A DNA stretch of 64,000 nt from Labrys sedimenti (GCF_034424805.1 NZ_JAXOUF010000003.1:248001-312000); one strand, 5' to 3'; counted from the stretch's first letter, positions 17,631 to 25,952 are shown. A program made the numbers and translations. Notes: a model not told the origin generated them from the letters alone.

Positions 17631-18025
17631 CGACGCTGAAGGTCGGGATTGCCGATTACGAGGAGATGAAGGCCCGCACGATGCGGATCGCGCGCGGGGA
17701 GGAGAAACCCAGGCCCGACGAGCCGAAGGTGTGGTTCACCTCGACCGAATCCTTCGCCAAGGTGCTGTCTGCCGGGAACCGCGAGTTGTTGCGCATCATC
17801 GCCGAGCAGGCGCCGGGGTCGGTGGAGGAACTGTCCGACATCACCGGCCGGGCCAAGTCCAACCTGTCGCGGACCCTGAAAACCATGGTTGGCTATGGCC
17901 TGATCCGCATGGAGCGCAGCGGGCGCAAGCTCGCGCCCAAGGTCATCCATGATCGCGTGGCGCTGGACTTGCCTCTGACGGAGCACCATGCGCCGCTCGC
18001 CATGTCAGCGGGAGGCCGGTCATGA
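17627..18025 (+). CDS. Winged-helix antitoxin-like regulator (HVO_A0114 type)
   Basis: A 132-residue protein with a MarR-like winged helix-turn-helix in the second half: ELLRIIAEQAPGSVEELSDI, then RAKSNLSRTLKTMVGYGLI and RMERSGRKLAPKV. This matches regulators of the HVO_A0114 kind that accompany TumE-like toxins. It should bind its own promoter and neutralise the upstream toxin. The ATG at 17627 overlaps the toxin stop (ATGA), and its own stop overlaps the ATG of the serine recombinase, so the three genes are probably one transcript. The toxin-first order is as usual for this family. Confidence 0.75.
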   Translation: MTTLKVGIADYEEMKARTMRIARGEEKPRPDEPKVWFTSTESFAKVLSAGNRELLRIIAEQAPGSVEELSDITGRAKSNLSRTLKTMVGYGLIRMERSGRKLAPKVIHDRVALDLPLTEHHAPLAMSAGGRS

Positions 18026-19767
18026 ACGCTGAAACACCCAGCATCGCCACGCGCGCCGCCCTGTATCTCCGCGTCTCGACCGCGCGGCAGGCCGAGCACG
18101 ATGTGTCGATCCCCGACCAGAAGCGCCAGGGCGAGGCCTACTGCCTGTCGCGCGGCTACCAGCTCATCGACACCTTCGTCGAGCCGGGCGCGACCGCAAC
18201 CAACGATCGCCGTCCCGAGTTCCAGCGCATGATCGAGGCAGGCACCACCAAGCCCGCGCCCTTCGATATCGTCGTCGTCCATTCGTTCAGCCGCTTCTTC
18301 CGCGATCACTTCGAGCTGGAATTCTATGTCCGCAAGCTGGCGAAGAACGGGGTGAAGCTGGTCTCGATCACCCAGGAGATGGGTGACGATCCGATGCACG
18401 TCATGATGCGCCAGATCATGGCGTTGTTCGATGAGTATCAGTCCAAGGAGAACGGCAAGCACGTTATGCGCGCCTTGAAGGAGAACGCCCGGCAGGGCTT
18501 CTGGAACGGCGCACTGCCGCCGATCGGCTACCGCATCGTCGCGGCCGAGCAGCGCGGGGCGAAGACCAAGAAGAAGCTGGAGATCGATCCGCTGCACGCC
18601 GACACGGTGCGGCTGATCTACCGGCTGGCGCTGGAGGGGAACGGCACGTCCGGCCCGATGGGCGTCAAAGCGATCGTCAGCCATCTGAACGCGCGCCGCA
18701 TCTTCACCCGCGATGGTGGGCGCTGGGGCATCGGCCAGCTTCACCGTATCTTGACCCGCCGCACCTATATCGGCGAGCACGAGTTCAACAAGCGCTCCAA
18801 AACCAAGGAGTTGAAGCCGCTCAGCGAGATCGTCACGGTTCCCGTGCCGCCGCTGATCGACCTTGAGACCTTCGACGCCGTCCAGGCGCATCTCAAGGCC
18901 CGCAATCCCAAGGTCACGCCGCCGCGCGTCGTCAGTGGCCCGACCTTGCTCACTGGCATCTGCTTCTGCGCCAAGTGCGGCGGCGCCATGACGATTCGCA
19001 CCGGCAAGGGCGGGCGCTATCGCTACTACACCTGCTCGATCAAGGCGCGGCAGGGCGAGACCGGCTGCTCGGGCCGCTCGATTCCGATGGAAAAGCTGGA
19101 CAGCATCGTCGCCGGCCATATCGAGGATCGGCTGCTCCAGCCCGATCGGCTGGAGGAAGTGCTGGCCTCGGTCCTCGATCGTCGGCACGAGCGGGCCGAG
19201 CGTCGCCAGGAGCATATTGCCGAGTTGAACCGCCGGGCGGCCGAGACCGACCTTCGGCTCAAGCGCCTCTATGACGCGATCGAATCAGGCGTGGCCGATA
19301 TTAGCGATCCGGCATTGAAAGACCGCATCACCGGTTTGAAGGCGCTTCGCGACCAGGCGCAGGTGGATGCCGAGCGGGCGCAGGCGACGCTCGAAAGCTC
19401 CGGCAGCCAGGCGGTGACGCCCGCCACTGTGCGCCGGTTCGCCGATGTGGCGCGGCAGCGCATCCGCCTCGACGGGGGCGGTTATCGGCGGGATCACCTG
19501 CGCGCCTTCGCCCAGCGGGTCGAGGTCGGAGAGGCCGAAGTTCGCATCATGGGATCGAAGGGAGAGCTGCTCCGCACACTTGCCGCCGTTTCTGGAGGGA
19601 AATCGGCGGCAATCGGCGTGCCCAGCTTGGGACTGAAATGGCGGAAGGGGCGGGATTCGAACCCGCGATACGGTTTCCCGTATACACACTTTCCAGGCGT
19701 GCGCCTTCAACCACTCGGCCACCCTTCCGTCGAGCGGTGCTTATGGCGATGTCGGGGCAATTTGTAA
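18022..19767 (+). CDS. Large serine recombinase (ICE integrase) reading into tRNA-Ser
   Basis: A 581-residue large serine recombinase. The resolvase domain covers about residues 10-160 with the catalytic Ser in ALYLRVSTARQ (residue 19), followed by the recombinase domain (about 180-285), a zinc ribbon with CFCAKCGG and later cysteines (about 312-350), and a coiled coil with DRRHERAERRQEHIAEL (about 390-460). The last 40 or so codons are not protein-like: they are the antisense reading of the tRNA-Ser gene (KGRDSNPR is the T-arm). The C-terminus would therefore change on excision. It overlaps the antitoxin-like gene by 4 bases. No excisionase is seen nearby. Confidence 0.92.
   Translation: MNAETPSIATRAALYLRVSTARQAEHDVSIPDQKRQGEAYCLSRGYQLIDTFVEPGATATNDRRPEFQRMIEAGTTKPAPFDIVVVHSFSRFFRDHFELEFYVRKLAKNGVKLVSITQEMGDDPMHVMMRQIMALFDEYQSKENGKHVMRALKENARQGFWNGALPPIGYRIVAAEQRGAKTKKKLEIDPLHADTVRLIYRLALEGNGTSGPMGVKAIVSHLNARRIFTRDGGRWGIGQLHRILTRRTYIGEHEFNKRSKTKELKPLSEIVTVPVPPLIDLETFDAVQAHLKARNPKVTPPRVVSGPTLLTGICFCAKCGGAMTIRTGKGGRYRYYTCSIKARQGETGCSGRSIPMEKLDSIVAGHIEDRLLQPDRLEEVLASVLDRRHERAERRQEHIAELNRRAAETDLRLKRLYDAIESGVADISDPALKDRITGLKALRDQAQVDAERAQATLESSGSQAVTPATVRRFADVARQRIRLDGGGYRRDHLRAFAQRVEVGEAEVRIMGSKGELLRTLAAVSGGKSAAIGVPSLGLKWRKGRDSNPRYGFPYTHFPGVRLQPLGHPSVERCLWRCRGNL
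19639..19672. other. Probable attachment site (tRNA-Ser 3' end)
   Basis: This is the 3' third of the tRNA-Ser gene (acceptor 3' strand and T-arm) on the side facing the recombinase. The tRNA is intact, so the element carries or restores its 3' end, as is usual for tRNA-integrating elements. Large serine recombinases cross over at a 2-base core, which cannot be placed without the empty site. No matching repeat was seen at the left part of the window. The site is therefore an inference from position and from the recombinase frame running through it. Confidence 0.5.
19639..19728 (-). tRNA. tRNA-Ser (anticodon GGA)
   Basis: Read on the minus strand from 19728 to 19639, the sequence folds as a class II tRNA of 90 bases with an encoded CCA. 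The acceptor stem pairs GGAAGGG with CCCTTCC. The anticodon stem pairs CACGC with GTGTG (one G-U) around the loop CTGGAAA, giving anticodon GGA. A long variable arm pairs TACGG with CCGTA, and the T-arm is CGGGTTCGAATCCCG. It should read serine codons UCC and UCU. Its 3' end faces the mobile element, and the recombinase frame overlaps it entirely. Confidence 0.95.
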
Positions 19768-19768
19768 A
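19740..19768 (-). promoter_or_regulatory. Probable promoter of tRNA-Ser
   Basis: On the minus strand a TTTACA -35 box (19768-19763) is followed after 17 bases by a CATAAG -10 box (19745-19740), which lies 11 bases before the tRNA 5' end. Spacing and position fit a housekeeping sigma-70-type promoter. It is outside the element, so integration does not disturb it. Confidence 0.45.
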
Positions 19769-19986
19769 CGGGAGATTGCAGTTTTTTGAAGGGGACGGCG
19801 CTTTCATTCGCCAGGCAAGCCGCATGCGGCATGCAGGACGCGGCTCGGGCCTGATGCGGATTGTCTGCTCGCCTCTTCGGAAGCGTTCACGTTCGAGCCC
19901 GAATTTCCTACGCGCGAGGGAGGCCCTGCGCTAGACTGTGTGAGTCCTGCCGTTCTCGGCAGGCGCGTGCAGTGGTGGAGTGCGTG

Positions 19987-20307
19987 ATGCGTTTCCTGGC
20001 TCGTTCGCTCGGCCTGTTCCTGGCTGCCGCTGCCTTCGTGGCCGCGGTGGTCGACGGCACGCGCTCGATCGCCGACAATCATGTCGTCTTCCTGCCGGTG
20101 CGCGCGGTCTGGCTCTGGCTCAGCCCCGCGAGCTATGAGCACATGCGCGCCTGGGTAGAAGCCTCTCTCTCGGTCTTTTTGTGGAACAATCTGGTTTCAC
20201 CCCTGCTCGGCCTGCCCTTCGCCTTGGTGCTGGTGCTGGCCTCGGCCCTGTTCTTCTGGCTGGGACGCCCGCCGGCGAGCCGGATCGGCTATGTCTCGCA
20301 TCTGTGA
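19987..20307 (+). CDS. Small two-helix membrane protein
   Basis: A 106-residue protein that I do not recognise by name. It has hydrophobic helices at about residues 5-22 (LARSLGLFLAAAAFVAAVV) and 70-92 (LLGLPFALVLVLASALFFWL), with a loop that includes VVFLPVRAVWLWLSPASYEH between them. The ATG at 19987 follows GGAGTGCGTG; the longer upstream frame has no such signal. It is the first chromosomal gene after the tRNA and lies 119 bases before msrA. Its second half may be a membrane anchor. Confidence 0.6.
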   Translation: MRFLARSLGLFLAAAAFVAAVVDGTRSIADNHVVFLPVRAVWLWLSPASYEHMRAWVEASLSVFLWNNLVSPLLGLPFALVLVLASALFFWLGRPPASRIGYVSHL

Positions 20308-20426
20308 GGGGCGGCGCAGCCAGGCTGACGCATCCGTGATGAAAGGGCCCCTGACAAGGGCGGTCCGCGCCCCCATATTGGCCAAGTAGCCATAGAACTT
20401 GACCATAAGAACAGGAAGGAAGAACC

Positions 20427-21080
<654 letters not shown>

Positions 21081-21092
21081 AGAGCCTGACCG

Positions 21093-21202
21093 AAAATCGA
21101 TGAAACTCGATTTTTGTCATTGCCGGGCTTCGTCCCGGCAATCCAGCGGCGGAATCAGGGCCGGTGGTGCCTGGATGTCCGGGACGAAGCCCGGGCATGA
21201 CA
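21093..21202. repeat. Palindromic intergenic repeat after msrA
   Basis: Three nested structures are visible. AAAATCGA (21093-21100) pairs with TCGATTTT (21107-21114) and is followed by further T, so it could end msrA transcripts. ATTGCCGGG (21119-21127) pairs with CCCGGCAAT (21134-21142). The 24 bases at 21116-21139 are nearly the reverse complement of 21179-21202 (one mismatch), so the whole block can form a long hairpin. This is the look of a REP/BIME-like repeat. Confidence 0.7.
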
Positions 21203-21296
21203 AAATCTGAGCCGGCCGGGCTCCGCTTTTCTTCGATCACGATCCGGCAGGCGCGACATTCGCGCCTGCCGGCCTGCCTTGCGCTCTCTCCCTCGC

Positions 21297-21320
21297 CGCT
21301 ATATCCCTTGATATATAACC
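21297..21320 (+). promoter_or_regulatory. Probable ModE operator upstream of modA
   Basis: CGCTATATC and TATATAACC are separated by 6 bases, matching the ModE consensus CGNTATATA-N6-TATATAACG at 16 of 18 half-site positions. It lies 26-49 bases before the modA start, where bound molybdate-ModE would block transcription when molybdenum is sufficient. No modE gene is in the window. Confidence 0.75.
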
Positions 21321-21345
21321 ATCATGGCTGTCAGGGGATCTCACC

Positions 21346-22158
21346 ATGCTTCGCTTTGCCCGCCGGGCTTTTCTGGCTCTCTCCGTCGGTCTCGTCTTCG
21401 CGCCCGTGATGGCGCGGGCCGAGGACGCTTCCGCCGCCAAGGCCGCGCAGGCTGGAGCGGGGGACGTCACCGTCTTCGCCGCCGCCAGCCTCAAGGGCTC
21501 GCTCGACGAGGCGGCCAAGGCCTGGACCGCAAGCTCGGGCAAGAAGGTGGTGATTTCCTATGCCGCTTCCTCGGCGCTGATGAAGCAGATCGAGCAGGGC
21601 GCGCCGGCCGATGCCTTCGCCTCCGCCGATCTCGACTGGATGAAATACGGCGTCGACAAGAAGCTGATCAAACCCGACAGCGTGGTGAAGCTGCTCGGCA
21701 ACGCCCTGGTGCTGATTGCGCCGGCCGATGCCGCCACGACCATCGAACTCAAGCCCGGCGTCGATCTCGCCGGCGCCATCGGCGAGGGCAGGATCGCCGT
21801 CGGCGAAGTGAAGACGGTGCCGGCCGGCAAATATGCCCGGGCTGCCTTCGAGAAACTCGGCATCCTCAAGGCGGTCGAGCCGAAATTCGCGCAGACCGAC
21901 AATGTGCGTGCCGCCCTTGCGCTGGTCGCACGCGGCGAAGCCAAGTTCGGCGTGGTTTACGCCACCGATGCGGCTGCCGATCCAAAGGTGAAGGTCGTCG
22001 CCACCTTCCCCGAGGATTCGCATGAACCGATCGTCTATCCCTTCGGCCTGACGGCGTCGTCCAACAATGCCGATGCCGCTGGCTTCCTGGGTTATCTCAA
22101 GACGGCAGATGGCCAGAAGCCCTTCGCCAAGGCCGGGTTCACGCTGCTGAAGGAGTAG
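21346..22158 (+). CDS. modA: Molybdate-binding periplasmic protein ModA
   Basis: A 270-residue substrate-binding protein with a signal peptide (about residues 1-25, ending VMARA). The mature part begins with the ModA signature VTVFAAASLKGSLDEAAKAW and continues with VVISYAASSALMKQIEQGAP, ADAFASADLDWMKY, and KFGVVYATDAAADPKVKVVA. The conserved serines and the AAS motif fit tetrahedral oxyanion binding. Usually modA is followed by modB and modC; here the next gene is a tetR regulator, so it is an orphan that must work with a transporter encoded elsewhere. An apparent ModE operator lies upstream. Confidence 0.92.
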   Translation: MLRFARRAFLALSVGLVFAPVMARAEDASAAKAAQAGAGDVTVFAAASLKGSLDEAAKAWTASSGKKVVISYAASSALMKQIEQGAPADAFASADLDWMKYGVDKKLIKPDSVVKLLGNALVLIAPADAATTIELKPGVDLAGAIGEGRIAVGEVKTVPAGKYARAAFEKLGILKAVEPKFAQTDNVRAALALVARGEAKFGVVYATDAAADPKVKVVATFPEDSHEPIVYPFGLTASSNNADAAGFLGYLKTADGQKPFAKAGFTLLKE

Positions 22159-22312
22159 GGCGGGGAGGGACCTGCTTCATCGTCCGGCAACAATCTTCAC
22201 TCGATTGTGTCTGATCTCCTGCTTCCCCCTCTCCCAATTTTGCCGGAATTCGGGCAAGAAATGAGACTCGCTGGTTTTATCCGTAACCGGCGGGTTTTGA
22301 TTCGGGGCCATC

Positions 22313-22975
22313 ATGGAGCAGCGCACGGACGACAAGTCCTCGGGAGAAGAGCACTGGCGCGACGTCCGGCGTAACAATTTGCTGGACGCGGCCGGTCGCA
22401 TCTTCGCGCGCCAGGGCTATGATGCGGCCTCGGTGGACGATATCGCCTTCGAGGCCGGCATCGGCAAGGCCACCGTCTATCGCTACTTCACCAGCAAGGA
22501 AGCCCTGTTCGAAGCGGTGTTTGCCCAGACGCTCGACGATCTCGAGGTCCGGCTCGACACGGCCCTGCTGCGCGAGGGCAATTTCCGCGAGCGCCTGACC
22601 TATCTCGTCGCCGAGATCGTGCCCACCGTGCGTACCCATCTCAGCACTATCCGCGACCTCAACGAGGGCGAGAACTCCAAGCGGCGCATTTTTCGCCGCC
22701 GGCGCGGCGCCATCGCCCAGCGTCTGATCACCGTGATCGAGGAGGCCCAGCGCCGCGGCGAGGCCCGGATCTATGACGCCGACATGGCAGCGCGACTGCT
22801 GATCGGCATGGCGTGGATCGGCGTGGGCGCCGACTACCTGTCCGACATCGAGGTGACGCGCGACGTGGTCGACATGGCGCTCAACGGCATTGCCCAGGGG
22901 CGGCCGGTGCCGGAAGGGCGGGTCACCCGGCTCGAACCCGGCAAGCGTGGGCGCAAGGCCAGCGTGCCCTCGTGA
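22313..22975 (+). CDS. TetR-family transcriptional regulator
   Basis: A 220-residue TetR-type repressor. The helix-turn-helix covers about residues 20-65 (RIFARQGYDAASVDDIAFEA, then GIGKATVYRYFTSKEALFEA), and the C-terminal ligand domain begins near residue 75. The ligand is unknown. Its stop codon overlaps the GTG start of the MFS pump, so both are on one transcript and it probably represses that pump and itself. The next two genes (RND adaptor and pump) may also respond to it. The 154 bases before it hold no recognisable feature. Confidence 0.9.
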   Translation: MEQRTDDKSSGEEHWRDVRRNNLLDAAGRIFARQGYDAASVDDIAFEAGIGKATVYRYFTSKEALFEAVFAQTLDDLEVRLDTALLREGNFRERLTYLVAEIVPTVRTHLSTIRDLNEGENSKRRIFRRRRGAIAQRLITVIEEAQRRGEARIYDADMAARLLIGMAWIGVGADYLSDIEVTRDVVDMALNGIAQGRPVPEGRVTRLEPGKRGRKASVPS

Positions 22976-24399
22976 GCGAGGGGGTGACATCGCAGGGCCG
23001 ATTGCTGCCGCTGATCATCGCTACCGGCCTGTTCATGGAGAACCTGGACTCGACGGTGCTGTCGACGGCACTGCCCACGATCGCGCGCGATTTCGGCACC
23101 AGCCCGATCTACCTCAAGCTCACCCTCACCTCCTATCTGCTGTCGCTGGCCATCTTCATCCCGACCTCCGGCTGGATGGCCGATCGCTTCGGGGCCCGCA
23201 CCATCTTCCGCGCCGCCATCGTGGTGTTCGGCCTCGGTTCGATCGCCTGCGGTCTGTCCTCCAACCTCACCGAACTGGTGGCCTCCCGCATCGTCCAGGG
23301 CATGGGCGGGGCGATGATGACGCCGGTGGGCCGGCTGATCATTCTCAAGACCACGCCCAAGCACGACCTCGTCAACGCCATGATGTGGCTGACCCTGCCG
23401 GCCTTGCTCGGCCCGCTCAGCGGGCCGCCGCTGGGGGGCTTCATCACCACCTATTTCCATTGGCGCCTGATCTTCTGGATCAACATCCCCATCGCGGTGC
23501 TCGGCATCGTCCTGGCCAGTCTCTACGTGCCCAATGTGCGCGAGGACGAGCGGCGGCCTTTCGACCTCGTCGGCTTTCTCCTCCTGGCACCGGGCCTGGT
23601 GGCCCTGATGGGCGGGGCGACGCTGTCCGGCCTCGACGTGGTGCCCGCCAGCGTCAATATCGGCCTTGCGGTAGCGGGGCTCGCCCTGATCGGGCTCTAT
23701 GTCTACCATGCGGGGCGCGTCGCCAATCCGCTCATCGAATTGCGGCTGCTGCGCTTTCCGACCTTCCGGGCCGCGATCGGCGGCGGCTTCCTGTTCCGCA
23801 TCGGCGTGGGCGCCACGCCCTTCCTGCTGGCGCTCTATTTCCAGCTTGGTTTCGATTTCAATCCGTTTCAGTCCGGCCTTCTGACCATTGCCACTGCCGC
23901 CGGTGCCCTGGCCATGAAGGCACTGGCCGGGCCGATTCTGCGCCGGTTCGGCTTCTACCGCGTGCTGACCTTGAACGCGGTGCTGTCCTCTGTCCTGGTG
24001 GCGGCCCCGGCCCTGTTCCACGCCGGCATGCCGGTGCTGCTGATCTCGCTCACCCTGCTCGCCGCCGGCTTCACCCGTTCGCTGCAATTCACCTCGATCA
24101 ATACCGCCGGCGTCTCGGACATCCCGCCTGAACTGATGGGCCGTGTCACCTCCATGACCTCGGTGCTGCAGGAGTTGGCGGGTTCGGTCGGCGTTTCCGT
24201 TGCCGCTCTGGCACTGGAAACCTCGATGCACCTGCACGGGGCCAGCCATCTCACCGCGCCGGTCTTTCCGCCGGTGTTCCTGATGATCGGCATGATCGCC
24301 ATGACCTCGGGCCTGATCTTCCTCACCTTGCCGCGCAATGTCGGCAGCGAACTGCTCGCGCCGGCGCCAGTGCCGCGGACGCCCGCCGCAGCAGAGTGA
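22972..24399 (+). CDS. DHA2-type MFS multidrug efflux transporter
   Basis: A 475-residue major facilitator with about 14 membrane helices, the DHA2 (EmrB/QacA) layout. It begins IIATGLFMENLDSTVLSTAL with the conserved N-LDST-V motif of helix 1; motif A is GWMADRFGAR and motif C-like LPALLGPLSGPPLGGF. These are proton antiporters for hydrophobic compounds. I chose the GTG at 22972, which overlaps the tetR stop by 4 bases; the longer frame starts inside tetR. A hairpin follows the stop. Confidence 0.88.
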   Translation: MSEGVTSQGRLLPLIIATGLFMENLDSTVLSTALPTIARDFGTSPIYLKLTLTSYLLSLAIFIPTSGWMADRFGARTIFRAAIVVFGLGSIACGLSSNLTELVASRIVQGMGGAMMTPVGRLIILKTTPKHDLVNAMMWLTLPALLGPLSGPPLGGFITTYFHWRLIFWINIPIAVLGIVLASLYVPNVREDERRPFDLVGFLLLAPGLVALMGGATLSGLDVVPASVNIGLAVAGLALIGLYVYHAGRVANPLIELRLLRFPTFRAAIGGGFLFRIGVGATPFLLALYFQLGFDFNPFQSGLLTIATAAGALAMKALAGPILRRFGFYRVLTLNAVLSSVLVAAPALFHAGMPVLLISLTLLAAGFTRSLQFTSINTAGVSDIPPELMGRVTSMTSVLQELAGSVGVSVAALALETSMHLHGASHLTAPVFPPVFLMIGMIAMTSGLIFLTLPRNVGSELLAPAPVPRTPAAAE

Positions 24400-24413
24400 A
24401 ACAACGCGCCTGA

Positions 24414-24439
24414 CCCCATCACGGGGTATCACGATGGGG
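24414..24439 (+). terminator. Possible terminator after the MFS gene
   Basis: CCCCATC (24414-24420) pairs with GATGGGG (24433-24439) around a 12-base loop, starting 15 bases after the MFS stop. There is no T-run, so it would be a weak intrinsic terminator or another palindromic repeat. Confidence 0.35.
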
Positions 24440-24542
24440 TGATCCGACCCCTCCAGACACCAATCGAAAGCGGGCAGAAACATCCCTTAACACTGGCCCA
24501 CACTTCCGTCGTCATCGCCGCCCAAATCGGATTCGAACCCCA

Positions 24543-24595
24543 GGACGTTTCCTGGCTTATGCATCGGGCTCGAGTGCATGAGCGACGAAACGTCC
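24543..24595. repeat. 53-bp palindrome upstream of the RND adaptor
   Basis: GGACGTTTC (24543-24551) pairs with GAAACGTCC (24587-24595), and inside it GCTTATGCA pairs with TGCATGAGC with one G-U. The loop is CT-rich. It lies 48 bases before the adaptor ATG, within the probable leader, and so could act in mRNA stability or regulation, or be a member of the repeat families seen elsewhere in this window. Confidence 0.65.
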
Positions 24596-24642
24596 GAGAA
24601 CAGGCGCGCTTGCAGGCAGGCGCGATTCGACGGATCGGATCC

Positions 24643-25950
24643 ATGAATATCGAATATGAACGCAGACGGCGCCGCTGGCCCGCCGGACTGGCAATCCTGG
24701 TGGTCGGGCTGGGAAGCTACGCGGCCTGGCGCCATTTGGCGCAGGCCGCGCCGGCGCCCGAGGCCCAGGCCACGCCCGCCGCCAAGGTGCCGGTGACCTT
24801 CACGCAAGCGGTGAAAGCCGACTACCCGGTCGAGGTCGACGGTCTCGGCACGGTCTCACCCTTCAAGACGGTGACGGTGAGAAGCCGGGTCGACGGGGAG
24901 ATCACTCGGGTGTTCTTCAAGCAGGGACAGATGGTCAAGCAGGGCGATGCCCTGGTGGAGATCGACAAGCGTCCCTACCAGGCCGCGCTGGACCAGGCAG
25001 TCGCCAAGAAGGCCCAAGACGAGGCCAGCCTTCGAAACGACCAGTTGAACCTGCAGCGCTTCCAGAACCTCGCCCAGAAGAGCTTCGAATCGCAGCAGGC
25101 CGTCGACACCCAGCAGGCCTTGGTCGACCAGGTCAAGGCGCAGATAGAGGGCGATGATGCGGCCATCGCCAATGCCCGCACCAATCTCGACTACACCACC
25201 ATCAAGGCGCCCTTCACCGGCCGCACCGGTTTCCGCCAGATCGACCCGGGCAACATCGTGCACGCCGCCGACCAGAACGGCATCGTCACCATTGCCCAGC
25301 TCCAGCCCATCGCGGTGCAGTTCACCGAGCCCCAGGACCTGCTGCCGGCCATCGCCAAAGCGTTTTCCGATCCGACCGGATCGGAAAAACGCGTCAATCC
25401 TTCTGAAACGACGAGCGATTTTCGATCCAATGGGATCGAAAATCGCTCTAGGGCCTTCGAGCGTGGGGCGGCCCCGGTCGAAGCCTTGAGTTCCGACGGC
25501 CAGACGGTCCTTTCCCACGGCACGCTGGCCGTGATCGACAACACGGTCAACCAGGCGACGGGCACGATCAGCCTGAAGGCGCGCTTCGACAATGCCGACA
25601 ATGCGCTCTGGCCGGGCTTGTCGGTCGATACGCGCCTGCTCGTCGACACACTCAGGCAGGTCCTGGTGGTGCCCGAGGATGCCGTCCAGCATGGACCATC
25701 GGGCCTCTTCGCCTATGTGATCGGCGATGACGGCAAGGCCTTGGCGGTGCCGATCCAGGTGAGCATGAGCGGCAATGGCCGTGCCGTGGTCAGCCAGGGC
25801 CTGACGGTGGGGCAGAAGGTCGTGGTCTCGGGCCAGGCGCGCCTGCAGAACGGCGCGGAGGTCGAGGCGCGACCGCTGCCGTCCCCGGATGGCAAGGTTG
25901 CCGATCAGGCCGCCCTGCCGGCAGGCGGCGATGCAGGAAAGGCAGACTGA
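24643..25950 (+). CDS. RND efflux periplasmic adaptor (MdtA-like) with a palindrome insertion
   Basis: A 435-residue membrane-fusion protein. The N-terminal anchor covers about residues 12-30, the lipoyl-like half TVRSRVDGEITRVFFKQGQM follows near residue 83, then a helical hairpin with QKSFESQQAVDTQQALVDQV, the second lipoyl half APFTGRTGFRQIDPG, and the beta-barrel with TIAQLQPIAVQFTEPQDLLP. Relatives then go directly to a GAAPVEAL-like segment. Here about 30 extra residues (240-269: FSDPTGSEKRVN, later DFRSNGIENRSR) intervene, encoded by two hairpin repeats, in frame. The ATG at 24643 begins the basic pre-anchor segment. The RND pump gene starts 2 bases after the stop. Confidence 0.9.
   Translation: MNIEYERRRRRWPAGLAILVVGLGSYAAWRHLAQAAPAPEAQATPAAKVPVTFTQAVKADYPVEVDGLGTVSPFKTVTVRSRVDGEITRVFFKQGQMVKQGDALVEIDKRPYQAALDQAVAKKAQDEASLRNDQLNLQRFQNLAQKSFESQQAVDTQQALVDQVKAQIEGDDAAIANARTNLDYTTIKAPFTGRTGFRQIDPGNIVHAADQNGIVTIAQLQPIAVQFTEPQDLLPAIAKAFSDPTGSEKRVNPSETTSDFRSNGIENRSRAFERGAAPVEALSSDGQTVLSHGTLAVIDNTVNQATGTISLKARFDNADNALWPGLSVDTRLLVDTLRQVLVVPEDAVQHGPSGLFAYVIGDDGKALAVPIQVSMSGNGRAVVSQGLTVGQKVVVSGQARLQNGAEVEARPLPSPDGKVADQAALPAGGDAGKAD
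25360..25448. repeat. Double palindromic element inside the adaptor gene
   Basis: GCGTTTTCCGATCC (25360-25373) faces GGATCGGAAAAACGC (25378-25392) across a 4-base loop with one bulged base. Then GAGCGATTTTCGATCC (25413-25428) faces its exact complement (25433-25448) across AATG, a perfect 16-bp stem. The block lies wholly in coding sequence and keeps the frame. It resembles intergenic palindromes of this window and the coding palindromic elements known from Rickettsia. Confidence 0.85.
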
Positions 25951-25952
25951 TC

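Larger units (their letters stand above)
1..19670. mobile_element. Right part of an integrative and conjugative element with a Trb-type T4SS
   Basis: The segment holds a coupling protein, a full trb mating-pair-formation operon, a toxin-antitoxin-like pair and a large serine recombinase that abuts a tRNA-Ser gene. That order is typical of alphaproteobacterial ICEs. The right boundary is placed inside the 3' part of the tRNA because the recombinase frame runs into it. The left boundary is not visible: I found no second copy of the tRNA 3' end between 1 and 19000, and no relaxase, ParA or replication initiator. The cargo at 1-3000 is lower in G+C than the conjugation genes. The extent given is therefore a minimum, and the exact crossover is an inference. 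Confidence 0.8.

Noticed and set aside
17893..19215. 440-codon minus-strand frame opposite the serine recombinase
   Set aside because: Low-complexity Leu/Ala/Asp/Arg composition, no domain, and the plus strand encodes a recombinase with its catalytic serine and zinc ribbon.
24526..24545. A T-arm-like GGATTCGAACCCC sequence suggesting a tRNA
   Set aside because: No acceptor, anticodon or D-arm can be drawn around it; the following bases belong to the 53-bp palindrome.
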